From Candidatus Saccharimonadota bacterium (lineage in GTDB: Bacteria; Patescibacteriota; Saccharimonadia; Saccharimonadales; Saccharimonadaceae): DNA of 64,000 nt. This document shows positions 1 through 8,223 of this stretch, piece after piece; positions within the stretch are counted from its first letter, which is position 1, and every line of letters begins with the position of its first letter. A program made the translations under genes and the position numbers. The notes under the pieces were generated by a model, which saw only the letters and a program-made list of their open reading frames with translations, was not told the origin of the DNA and ran no database searches. The stretch lies in NCBI GenBank assembly GCA_017510425.1, contig JAFWNJ010000014.1, forward strand, positions 1 through 64,000, given 5' to 3'.

Positions 1-33
1 TCTCTCTAATAGTGTAAAATGTTTATGAGACAT
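1..33 (-). CDS. IS30-family transposase, N-terminal fragment (leaves the window)
   Basis: Only the first eleven codons lie in the window, read leftwards from an ATG at 33: MSHKHFTLLER. This matches the usual opening of IS30-type transposases (MS-x-x-H-x-T-L-x-E-R), which start an HTH DNA-binding region. A strong ribosome site (AGGAGGTGA, at about 38-46 on this strand) precedes the start by a few bases, unlike most genes here, which lack one. The element would extend left, with its right end somewhere around 34-110. The catalytic DDE domain and the left end are outside the window, so intactness cannot be judged. Confidence 0.6.
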   Translation of the reverse strand, partial: MSHKHFTLLER

Positions 34-149
34 AGCTCACCTCCTGTTTATTGGTTTGTAATTCAAATACCATTTTACAGGATGATACGGGTTATGTCTC
101 TTTTTTGTGAAAAGTCTTGGCTTTTAAGTTAGAATCTAAGTAAAACCTA

Positions 150-178
150 TTGACAATTAAAGTTTTTATGCATATAAT
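150..178 (+). promoter_or_regulatory. Consensus sigma-70-type promoter of the VaFE adhesin gene
   Basis: TTGACA (150-155), a 17-base spacer and TATAAT (173-178) form a perfect consensus promoter. The transcript would start near 185 and carry a leader of about 47 bases with a ribosome site AAGGAA at 220-225 before the ATG at 232. It is one of the strongest promoters seen here. Confidence 0.85.
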
Positions 179-231
179 AGATGACATAAAGGTCATTATC
201 ATTTTTAAATAAAAACAAAAAGGAAAACAAA

Positions 232-2997
232 ATGTTCAGACTATCATACGGAAAAAAGTTGTTTAGATTCTCTGCCGTAGGAATAATTGTCGCTGCGGTA
301 GTGGCATTGGCAGGAACCCTCGTTGCTCGTCAGGCCGAACAGGAGACAAGTGCCTCATCAGCATTGGGAAGCACAGCTACAATGAGTTTTGACCCAAATT
401 ACTTAATATATTATGGTACTGGGCCAACCAATACTGGACCGACAGCTGGTTCATACACACCAATTTTCTATGTCGGTGCTGGTTCTACAACCTACAGAGG
501 ATACTGTCTTCAGCCGCATGTGCGGCCAGTAGCTGGTCAGTATACAGTAATTGACGGAATGTATGGCAATTATCAAAACGCCATCAAGTTAATTATGTAT
601 ATAAACGAAGTGGATAATTATTATACACGCGCTGCAAGGGCTAGCTTATTCAATACTCCACTTGTCGCTAATGACAATGATAGGTATGCATGGACTCATG
701 CAATTATTAGCATGATGACGCCAATCAATGTTAATATTTATGGTACAGATTTTTACAATACCACATATGGTGGTTCGAACTGGGGGCTCTCCGCTTCCGA
801 AATCGCATACGCGGAAGGCGCAATCGCGCAGCTTCAAAATTACATTTCAAGCAATGCGATTGTTTGGCGCTTAGCGAGCCAAGCTAGCCTATACTATATT
901 GATGGCGGAGCCAACTCTGGGGCAGACGGATACCGACATCAAGACGTGGCTTGGATTGAAGTTCCTGAACAGGCGCATGGTAATATTCAAATTCAAAAAT
1001 GTGACTCTGACACTACCAGCCCTAATTGTTTAGTCAGCGGTCGGGACGTAAGCGGTATCAAATTCGCACTATATAATAATACTGGAAGCTGGATTTATCT
1101 AGAAGAATATGATGATTTTGTATCCGGCACTTGGAATCCAAACGCTAGCGATAATAGCGCTGCTCGCCTACGCTTCAATTCGCCAGATGGTCAGGCAGTC
1201 GAACTCGTAACTAATGCTAATGGTCAAATCACGATTACCGACCTAGTTCCGGGTAATTACATTCTAGTAGAGACCGAGACTAATAGTGAATACGAATTAA
1301 CTGCTTCGCCACAGAACGTGACAGTAACTGCTAATGGTACGACACAGGTAAGAGTGGAAAATGATCACATTGTTGAATACAGCATTTCTACTCAAGCTTA
1401 CGACGGCTCCGGCACCAATACGACAGATAAATATATCGAGGTAGGGAGCGCAGTAATCATTAAAGACAATGTTACTTACTGTGGAGATGCTAACTCAAGT
1501 TACCGAATTCAAGGCAAGGTGATGAATAAAAACACCGGAACTGCAATCACTAATCTGTCATCACCAATTGATGTCAGAACGGGCTCTAACGGGTGTGGCA
1601 CTAGCACAGTAACTTACACTGTAGATACAAGGCAGCTTGGTGGCGTGGATCTTGTAGTGTTTGAATATCTCACCGATGGCACGGATACTCTAGTGAGCCA
1701 CGAAGAGCTAAATGATCCTGACCAAACTGTCACGGTTATCAGTCTTGGTACTACAGCGGTAGATAATGCCGACAATGATAAATATGTTGATGCCATTTCA
1801 AACGCCGTCATCAAAGATACAGTCTCCTACTGCTTAAAAGCAGGCAAAACCTATACAATCAGAGGCGTATTGATGGAAAAAGACAATAGCTCGCCTAGTA
1901 TGATTGGCGGTAGCATTGTTGAAGGTTCAGTCACTATTACTCCTACAACCGCCTGTGGTACGACTACTATGACCTTCGGGTTTGATGCAAGAGAGTATGC
2001 TGGTGAAGAGGTTGTAGTATTTGAACGGGTCTATGAAGGAAATAATCTAATTATTGAACACGCCGACATTAATGATGGCGGCCAGACTATTGACGTAGTG
2101 AGTCTAGGCACCACCGCAGTGGATGCAGCTGATGACGATAAATATATCAATGATTCAGGGGAAGTCACCATCGTTGATTATGTAGATTACTGTTTGAAAG
2201 CCTTGCCACAGGATGCGACGACCGTCTATGAGCTATACGGTGTCTTGATGGACAAGAGTACTGGCGAACCATTATTAATAGACGGTGAAAAAGTTGAAAC
2301 CACTATAGAATTAAGGCCAGAGCAGAATTGTGGCAGAGCCGAAATGGAATTCACCTTTGATGCATCTGGACTTGGTGGCACCGACATAGTAGTATTTGAG
2401 ACTGTTTATTATGGTGATACAGAAATCGTTTCTCATGAAGACATTGATGACGAAGATCAATTAATAGAAGTGCTTAGTATCAAAACCGTCGCAATTGATA
2501 AGGCGGACGGTGATAAAACCATCATCGCTAACAAGGATGCAGCTATTAGTGATACGGTTAGCTACTGTCTCCGAGCCAATCGTGATTATGTCATAGCTAG
2601 TATGATTGTTGACCAGGAGACAGGCGAGTCAATTCTCTTTGACGACGAAGGTGACCCTATGATATTTGAGACTGAAATCACTCCAGAAACGGATTGTGGC
2701 GAAGTAGTGATTGACTACACCTTCGATGCGACTGGACTTGAAGAACATAAACTAGTAATAGTGGCGGCAGTATTCTATGACGACGAAGCAATTCTTGTCC
2801 ACGATGATTTAGACAACGAAGATCAGACTATCTCAGTAATTCCTCCTGAAATCCCAGACACTGGTTTCATTACCAAGAAGGTCCAGGGCGGCACAGAGCA
2901 GGGTAGCCCGATAGTCTTATCGGTGGCAGCCGCAAGTATCCTGATTGTAGGATTTGCTAGCGCCAGGGTAATCCGCAGGCGACGTATCCTACGCTAA
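232..2997 (+). CDS. VaFE-repeat, sortase-anchored surface adhesin with N-terminal thioester-like domain
   Basis: A 921-aa secreted surface protein. Visible in order: signal peptide with a hydrophobic stretch at about 14-32; a TQXA/thioester-like domain with YCLQP near residue 90; a Cna-B/SpaA-like prealbumin fold at about 250-380 (IQIQKCDSD to PGNYILVETE); four VaFE-type repeats of about 120 aa (about 383-873), each with a T-T/V-A-V/I-D-x-A-D start and a D-x-x-Q-T/L-I end, the residues that form intramolecular Thr-Gln ester bonds in this family; then IPDTG at about 874, a membrane helix and an RRRR tail, a sortase sorting signal. Each repeat also has a conserved Cys pair (YC ... CG). Likely an adhesin or stalk on the cell wall. 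No sortase gene lies in the window. It has its own strong promoter and ends at a terminator shared with convergent fusA. Confidence 0.85.
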   Translation: MFRLSYGKKLFRFSAVGIIVAAVVALAGTLVARQAEQETSASSALGSTATMSFDPNYLIYYGTGPTNTGPTAGSYTPIFYVGAGSTTYRGYCLQPHVRPVAGQYTVIDGMYGNYQNAIKLIMYINEVDNYYTRAARASLFNTPLVANDNDRYAWTHAIISMMTPINVNIYGTDFYNTTYGGSNWGLSASEIAYAEGAIAQLQNYISSNAIVWRLASQASLYYIDGGANSGADGYRHQDVAWIEVPEQAHGNIQIQKCDSDTTSPNCLVSGRDVSGIKFALYNNTGSWIYLEEYDDFVSGTWNPNASDNSAARLRFNSPDGQAVELVTNANGQITITDLVPGNYILVETETNSEYELTASPQNVTVTANGTTQVRVENDHIVEYSISTQAYDGSGTNTTDKYIEVGSAVIIKDNVTYCGDANSSYRIQGKVMNKNTGTAITNLSSPIDVRTGSNGCGTSTVTYTVDTRQLGGVDLVVFEYLTDGTDTLVSHEELNDPDQTVTVISLGTTAVDNADNDKYVDAISNAVIKDTVSYCLKAGKTYTIRGVLMEKDNSSPSMIGGSIVEGSVTITPTTACGTTTMTFGFDAREYAGEEVVVFERVYEGNNLIIEHADINDGGQTIDVVSLGTTAVDAADDDKYINDSGEVTIVDYVDYCLKALPQDATTVYELYGVLMDKSTGEPLLIDGEKVETTIELRPEQNCGRAEMEFTFDASGLGGTDIVVFETVYYGDTEIVSHEDIDDEDQLIEVLSIKTVAIDKADGDKTIIANKDAAISDTVSYCLRANRDYVIASMIVDQETGESILFDDEGDPMIFETEITPETDCGEVVIDYTFDATGLEEHKLVIVAAVFYDDEAILVHDDLDNEDQTISVIPPEIPDTGFITKKVQGGTEQGSPIVLSVAAASILIVGFASARVIRRRRILR

Positions 2998-3027
2998 AAC
3001 CAAACGGACAGGATAATACTATTGACC

Positions 3028-3061
3028 AAAAATATCCATCAGCACAACTGATGGATATTTT
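3028..3061. terminator. Bidirectional terminator between the VaFE gene and fusA
   Basis: Stem AATATCCATCAG / CTGATGGATATT with loop CACAA, flanked by an A-run on the left and a T-run on the right, so it can end transcription on both strands between the convergent genes. Confidence 0.85.
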
Positions 3062-3072
3062 GTATTATTAGA

Positions 3073-5172
3073 TTATTTAGAGTTTCGCTTCTCAATAATC
3101 TCAGCTGCTACGTTTGGTGGTACTTCCTCGTAGGCGTAGAGCTCCATCGAGCTTGCTGCGCGACCCTGGGTCATACCACGCAGGTCTCCAGTGTAGCCGA
3201 AGAGGTTAGCCAGCGGACAGAACGCCTTGATTAACTTGGCGCCACCATTTAGGTCTTCCATCTCGTCAATGCGACCACGGCGAGAGTTGATATCGCCAAT
3301 CACGTCACCCATGAAATCTTCCGGAGTGGTAATTTCCATCTTCATCACCGGTTCGAGTAGTACCGGGTTAGCTTTCTTGATACCTTCGCGTGTAGCTAGT
3401 GCACCTGCTAGGGTAAAGGCAAGTTCACTCGAGTCCACGTCGTGATAAGAACCATCATAGAGGGTGGCTTTCACGTCTACTACTGGGTAACCAGCAATCA
3501 CGCCGCCAGCCAGAGTGTCTTCCACGCCCTTCTGTACTGGTTTGCGGTATTCCTGAGGCACCACGCCACCTTTAATCTGGTCGATAAATTCGAAGCCCTT
3601 CCCTGGTTCATTCGGTTCAAACTTAATCCATACGTCACCATACTGACCACGACCACCAGATTGCTTGATGTGCTTACCCTGAGCCTCAGCGGTACCACGA
3701 ATGGTTTCACGGTAGGCTACTTGCGGTGCACCAGTATTGGCTTCCACGCCATGCTCGCGCTTCAAACGATCAATGATGATCTCCAGATGTAGCTCGCCCA
3801 TACCAGAAATGATGGTCTGGCCGGTTTCCTCGTCAGTATGGACACGGAAGGTTGGATCTTCCTCGGCTAGTTTCGATAGTCCGAGGCCCATTTTCTCTTG
3901 GTCGGCCTTAGTCTTTGGTTCCACTGCGATAGATACCGGAGGATCTGGGAAGTCGATAGATTCCAGCAAAATTGGATGTGCCGGCGAACAAATCGTCGTA
4001 CCGGTGGTACAGTTCTTCATACCCACAATCGCCGCGATATCGCCAGCCTTAATCTCAGTAATATCGTTCCTCTCGTTCGCATACATTCTAACTAGGCGCC
4101 CGATTCTTTCTTTGTCGCCAGTCGAAGCGTTGAGTACCGTATCGCCAGCCTTCAGTACACCAGCATAAACACGGATGAAGATTAACTTACCCACAAACGG
4201 GTCTGTCGCAATTTTAAATGCTAGCGCAGTGAGAGGCTCCGAATCATCAGCCTTACGTACAATCTGATCACCAGTCTTAGGATCTGTACCGACAGTCTGA
4301 CCTTGGTCACGGTCAAGCGGTGAAGGCAGATAATCGGTCATCAGGTCAAGTACCTTCTCCACAATCACGCCACGGCCATCACCACCAGTTACTAGGAAGA
4401 AATCACCGTCCAGTACGCGTTTACGCAAGGCAGCCTTCAGTTCATCAATCGTAATCGAATCTTCACCTTCGTTGAAATATTTGTCCATCAGGGCCTCATC
4501 GGCTTGGACTGCTTCTTCGATTAGCATCGAGCGAGCATTCTTAGCCTTCTCCATCATGTCGGCTGGAATCTCACCCACGGTCAGCTCATGATCAGTGTAA
4601 TCCTTATAGGTGTAGGCCTTCATGTCGACGAGGTCGACCACGCCGCAGATATCCTTCTCGAACCCAATCGGTAAATGAATTGCCACAGCATTTTTAGAAA
4701 GGCGCTTATGGATCGAATCGAGCGATTTGTAGAAATCGCCACCGATTTGGTTAATTTTGTTGACAAAACAAATGCGTGGAATACCGTATTTGGTCGCCTG
4801 GCGCCACACCGTCTCGGACTGCGCCTCGACCCCCATCTTACCGTCGAACACCACCACGGCACCATCAAGCACACGCAATGAACGCTCCACCTCGGCGGTG
4901 AAGTCGATATGCCCCGGGGTATCGATAATATTAATCTGATGATTTTTCCAATAAACCGTCACTGCAGCCGAAGTAATCGTAATACCACGTTCCTTTTCCT
5001 GCTCCATCCAGTCAGTCTCAGCACCACCCGTGCCGCCCTTGACTAGGTCGATCTTATGTTTAAGTCCGGTACGATATAGAATCGCTTCCGAAGTTGTTGT
5101 TTTGCCGGCATCGATGTGCGCAATAATACCAATATTGCGAAGGTCCGCCAGACTCTTAATTCCAGTAGCCAT
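3073..5172 (-). CDS. fusA: Translation elongation factor G
   Basis: A 699-aa GTPase of normal length that moves tRNA and mRNA through the ribosome. Motifs seen: P-loop AHIDAGKT at 18-25, DTPGH near 83, NKIN near 137 (NKxD-type), followed by domains II-V including the conserved GMGELHLEI segment. The start at 5172 has a good ribosome site (AAGGAG) a few bases upstream. It is a single-gene unit, convergent with the VaFE gene and divergent from the first FISUMP gene. In many bacteria fusA follows rpsL-rpsG; here it lies about 46 kb from them, so the str operon is broken up. Confidence 0.97.
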   Translation of the reverse strand: MATGIKSLADLRNIGIIAHIDAGKTTTSEAILYRTGLKHKIDLVKGGTGGAETDWMEQEKERGITITSAAVTVYWKNHQINIIDTPGHIDFTAEVERSLRVLDGAVVVFDGKMGVEAQSETVWRQATKYGIPRICFVNKINQIGGDFYKSLDSIHKRLSKNAVAIHLPIGFEKDICGVVDLVDMKAYTYKDYTDHELTVGEIPADMMEKAKNARSMLIEEAVQADEALMDKYFNEGEDSITIDELKAALRKRVLDGDFFLVTGGDGRGVIVEKVLDLMTDYLPSPLDRDQGQTVGTDPKTGDQIVRKADDSEPLTALAFKIATDPFVGKLIFIRVYAGVLKAGDTVLNASTGDKERIGRLVRMYANERNDITEIKAGDIAAIVGMKNCTTGTTICSPAHPILLESIDFPDPPVSIAVEPKTKADQEKMGLGLSKLAEEDPTFRVHTDEETGQTIISGMGELHLEIIIDRLKREHGVEANTGAPQVAYRETIRGTAEAQGKHIKQSGGRGQYGDVWIKFEPNEPGKGFEFIDQIKGGVVPQEYRKPVQKGVEDTLAGGVIAGYPVVDVKATLYDGSYHDVDSSELAFTLAGALATREGIKKANPVLLEPVMKMEITTPEDFMGDVIGDINSRRGRIDEMEDLNGGAKLIKAFCPLANLFGYTGDLRGMTQGRAASSMELYAYEEVPPNVAAEIIEKRNSK

Positions 5173-5355
5173 ACACTCCTTTGTATTAATTATAATTCCG
5201 TCGTTTTTAGCTCCACGCTCAAAAACAAGACATACTTTCCACTATTCTACCATAATAGTTTAAAAAATTGAAGCATTTTCTTGACTTTCCTGCGCGGAGG
5301 GGTGGAATTATGATAATGGTTATGTTAAAATGTATTCAGAAAGGTTTATACATAT

Positions 5356-6945
5356 ATGAAAATAAATAATGCTTTGATACTCGGAATACCACTTGCGGTT
5401 ACGATTATTTCTGGTGTGCTGCTTTCTTCTAGCTATGCTTCAGCCGACGATGTAGTGGATGAAGTCAGCATCACCGTTCCAGAGTCTTGTTCTTTAAGTG
5501 GCACCGGTATGGATACTCATAATGCCAATATCGCAAACGGGACCATTAATTCCGCCATTGGTGAAACTACTATCAAGGCCATGTGTAACGATAATGAAGG
5601 ATTCGCTATCTACGCTATCGGCTATACCAATGATGAAGATGGCAAGAATGTATTAACTAACTTTACTCTAGGCTCTACTTATGATATCACCACTGGCACT
5701 GCCACAAACAGTAATACATCAAATTGGGCGATGAAACTCACCGCCACCACTAGCCCTACCCCCACCTATCCCATCATCATCGCAGGCAGTACTGACGATA
5801 CCGATAGAGAACAGGGCGATCCAGACTACACTACTTTCCAGGAAGTCCCAGACGATTACACTCTAGTCGCTAAACGGAAATCCGGCACCGATATCGGCGC
5901 CTCCGCCGAAGGCGCTTCTCTCAAAACCACCTACCAAGTCTACATCTCCCCTACTCAACCAGCTGGAACTTACACGGGCCAAGTCAAATACACCATGGTC
6001 CATCCACATAGTGCTGCCGCACCAGTAAAACCAATTAGCATAGAAACCGCCATGAAGAATGCCAACAAACAAAAACTAAATGGCTACTACAAAATGCAAG
6101 ATGTAGATAATACCATCTGTAGCACCGTTAATGTCCTAGAAGCCGATAGTATAGCAGAACTCATTGATACGCGTGATAACCAAGTCTACAAAGTCGCTAA
6201 ACTAAAAGACGGTAAATGCTGGATGGTAGAAAACCTCAACATTGCTGGTGGCACCGCCCTTTCTAGCACCGACACCGATTTTGAAGCAAGTTATACCTTA
6301 CCTACCACTAACGGCTGGACTGTCGCCGATGGTAAATTAATCCTCCCCGCCTCCGCCATTAAAAACGAAAATGACAATAACCTCACCGATAGCACTCAGT
6401 TTAGCGTTTATGACTATGCTTATGTTTTTAATTCAGGCAATCTAGAAGACTGTGGTAGAAATAATCACATTCCATGTTATTCCTACTATTCATGGGATAC
6501 TGCCACAGTGGGCTCAGGGAGGTTAATTGAAGCCGATAATACAGATGCATCATATAGCATTTGTCCAAAGGGGTGGAAACTGCCATCTACTGGTGGCGAC
6601 TCTAATGATGAATGGAAGCGAGGTGATTTATATGTATTGGCTACCGCATACGGAATTGATTTGGAAGAGTATCCATGGTCGAGAGATACAGGAACACTAA
6701 TTAGTTGGGACGAACCTGCGATTCCACCAGATTTCCTAATATCCAATAGCTATATTTCAGGAGAATTCTACAGTGGAAATTTCTATTATGACACAGGGTA
6801 TTATTGGTCTTCAACGTCACATTCTTCTGACACTTCCTACAATCTCTATCTTGGATATAGTGGTTTCAGCGTAGATGGCTCCCCCAACAATTATTATCAA
6901 AATCGCAAAAACGGTTATTCCGTCCGCTGCCTCTTCGGCTCCTAG
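5356..6945 (+). CDS. FISUMP-domain secreted surface protein (copy 1)
   Basis: A 529-aa protein with an N-terminal signal peptide (hydrophobic about 7-28, ending SYASADD). Its first ~220 residues share an arrangement with the protein at 22602 (ADDVVD, SCSLSGTG, NEGFAIYAIGY, YTGQVKYTMVHP). The C-terminal ~250 residues are a FISUMP domain (Fibrobacter major paralogous domain, C-type-lectin/FGE-like): LKDGKCWMVENLN, SICPKGWKLPS, YYWSSTS and a final YSVRCLF. Likely exported, binding or adhesive. It has a leader and a weak ribosome site (GAAAGG). The product is inferred from family motifs; the ligand is unknown. Confidence 0.7.
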   Translation: MKINNALILGIPLAVTIISGVLLSSSYASADDVVDEVSITVPESCSLSGTGMDTHNANIANGTINSAIGETTIKAMCNDNEGFAIYAIGYTNDEDGKNVLTNFTLGSTYDITTGTATNSNTSNWAMKLTATTSPTPTYPIIIAGSTDDTDREQGDPDYTTFQEVPDDYTLVAKRKSGTDIGASAEGASLKTTYQVYISPTQPAGTYTGQVKYTMVHPHSAAAPVKPISIETAMKNANKQKLNGYYKMQDVDNTICSTVNVLEADSIAELIDTRDNQVYKVAKLKDGKCWMVENLNIAGGTALSSTDTDFEASYTLPTTNGWTVADGKLILPASAIKNENDNNLTDSTQFSVYDYAYVFNSGNLEDCGRNNHIPCYSYYSWDTATVGSGRLIEADNTDASYSICPKGWKLPSTGGDSNDEWKRGDLYVLATAYGIDLEEYPWSRDTGTLISWDEPAIPPDFLISNSYISGEFYSGNFYYDTGYYWSSTSHSSDTSYNLYLGYSGFSVDGSPNNYYQNRKNGYSVRCLFGS

Positions 6946-7100
6946 CCGAAACTTTATAATCCTTGCCAAACTTTATAAAGTTTCAATCGGAACAAACCAT
7001 TTAAGACTTGCACTTCCCCTTTTGATTTTTTCCGCTTAAGATACCATATAGATTTATGGTGAACCAGAATATCTTCTTGTCCGAAGCGTTCAGCTTAGTT
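6946..7100. other. Non-coding stretch after FISUMP copy 1 with a hairpin
   Basis: No gene is supported. Directly after the stop codon, GAAACTTTATA pairs with TATAAAGTTTC (about 6951-6985), with a second nested palindrome AAACTTTATAAAGTTT. There is no T-run, so this is a 3' end structure rather than a clear terminator. Confidence 0.4.
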
Positions 7101-7103
7101 ATC

Positions 7104-7206
7104 TTGCGTTTAATTCCAGAGTATAGTATAATATTCTTCATAAGAAGAGCCCTTCCAGGGAACTCTTCTGGGTTTAGTCTAACTAGCTTGACTAGTTAGA
7201 TTTTTT
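7104..7206 (+). ncRNA. Candidate small RNA with its own promoter, two hairpins and a terminator
   Basis: TTGCGT (7104-7109), a 17-base spacer and TATAAT (7127-7132) make a promoter that predicts a start near 7139. The ~68-base product would hold two hairpins: AGAAGAG/CTCTTCT (about 7143-7169, with a CCCT/AGGG inner pairing) and TCTAACTAG/CTAGTTAGA (7178-7200), the second followed directly by TTTTTT. No open reading frame of note lies inside. It sits in decayed DNA, so it could also be a leftover of a lost gene's 5' or 3' region. Confidence 0.45.
7178..7206 (+). terminator. Intrinsic terminator ending the small-RNA candidate
   Basis: Perfect 9-bp stem TCTAACTAG/CTAGTTAGA with a 5-base loop and T6. 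It could also serve read-through from the FISUMP gene upstream. Confidence 0.75.
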
Positions 7207-7511
7207 GCTTCGGCGATTCTTGCGTCTGTGAAAGATGATGCATAGCAGATTAATCTGTATGGTCATTTCATCTCCTTTCCAGTAATCTAATTGCCTGGAA
7301 CAATCGTTTAATGATTACTCGCACTATACAAACTCAATAGTTTATGGTCACTGACTAAAATAATCACTAAACTCCGAAGCCAACCCAAGATATCTAAACA
7401 CACCACAGAATAAAAAACAACCCTATCTATGGAAAAATATAGCTTAAGGATATTCACCCCTATAAACAATACTATCGTTCCTATGCTAATTGATAAATCA
7501 TGGGACTACAA

Positions 7512-7580
7512 AAATAATAATGGTTATGCACATGAGAATGAAGAATGAAATTATGCTAGGAATACCAATCGCGGATAATT
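7512..7580 (+). pseudogene. Remnant of the 5' end of a third FISUMP-type gene
   Basis: The text ATAATGGTTATG followed by ATG-AGA-ATG-AAG-AAT and GGAATACCAATCGCGG (ATG at 7532) mirrors the upstream region and first codons of the FISUMP gene at 5356 (ATAATGGTTATG, then MKINNALILGIPLAV). Similarity stops after about 14 codons, where the convergent endonuclease/exonuclease/phosphatase remnant begins. It appears to be a truncated duplicate rather than an active gene. Confidence 0.5.
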
Positions 7581-7585
7581 CCCTT

Positions 7586-8192
7586 CTAATTAACTTTTTT
7601 GACTGTAAAAACCATCGCCGAATGGTCAGACAACCCATCGGTGTTCTTTATATCTTCAAACTCCCAGTCAGCCTCAAGTAACATATGGTCAAAAGTCGCA
7701 TTCTCGCTCGGAAAAGAAATATAATCCTTATAATCAGTAGATTCCGAATACTTAGCATTCCAAATATCACTATGTTTCTTTAAACTCCAAGTGTGAATAT
7801 TATAATCCCCCACAATCACGTCTGGCGTAACATATTCTAATAGTTCCTGAAGTTGCAAGTATGCATTACCATTAGAAGCAAAATGCACGTTCGCAAGCGA
7901 AGGTCCAGATTCTAATCTGACCATCTGCACTAGGCACACACGATAATCCGGTCGTCCATCCTCGGCAATAGGGGCCGACTTCAAAATGATTGATGAGCTC
8001 TTCGTGATGGGCTCTTTAGATAGAATCGCCATTCCGTCGCTTGCATAATCTCCATCATGTTAGATTAATCCAGAATCCCATTTTTTCTTAAACTTCTCAC
8101 TGAATTTATCAAAAGTATATCTCTCGCACATCTGGACTAATACGAAAGGATAGGAGTTATCCATCATGCTGTCCACTCTATCTATACTTCAT
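7586..8192 (-). pseudogene. Endonuclease/exonuclease/phosphatase family protein, broken
   Basis: Reading leftwards, the frame encodes a C-terminal part of an EEP-fold phosphoesterase: NVHFASN, VIVGDYNIH (the GD[FY]N motif) and LSDHSAMVF (the SDH motif). An open stretch from the ATG at 8032 gives 148 aa, but the same frame continues upstream (NSYPFVLVQMCERYTF, KFSEKFKKKW) to about 8192, interrupted by one in-frame TAA at 8060-8062. The N-terminal metal-binding part is missing where gatB's 3' flank begins. Hence an in-frame stop plus a 5' truncation. EEP enzymes cleave nucleic acids or phosphoesters; this copy is probably inactive. Confidence 0.7.
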
Positions 8193-8223
8193 TCATTAGT
8201 TTGGTAACCCCCACCCTAGTGGC

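Noticed and set aside
1-106. Riboswitch or attenuator-like alternative pairings (GAGACATA/TATGTCTC, TCCTGT/ACAGGA, GTAAAATG/CATTTTAC) followed by a T-run
   Set aside because: The reverse strand reads as a ribosome site and transposase start, and the adhesin promoter lies downstream at 150-178, so a leader for that gene is not possible.
5281-5317. TTGACT followed by TATGAT/GATAAT as a promoter for the first FISUMP gene
   Set aside because: The spacers (22-25 bases) are too long; a promoter is probably present but cannot be placed.
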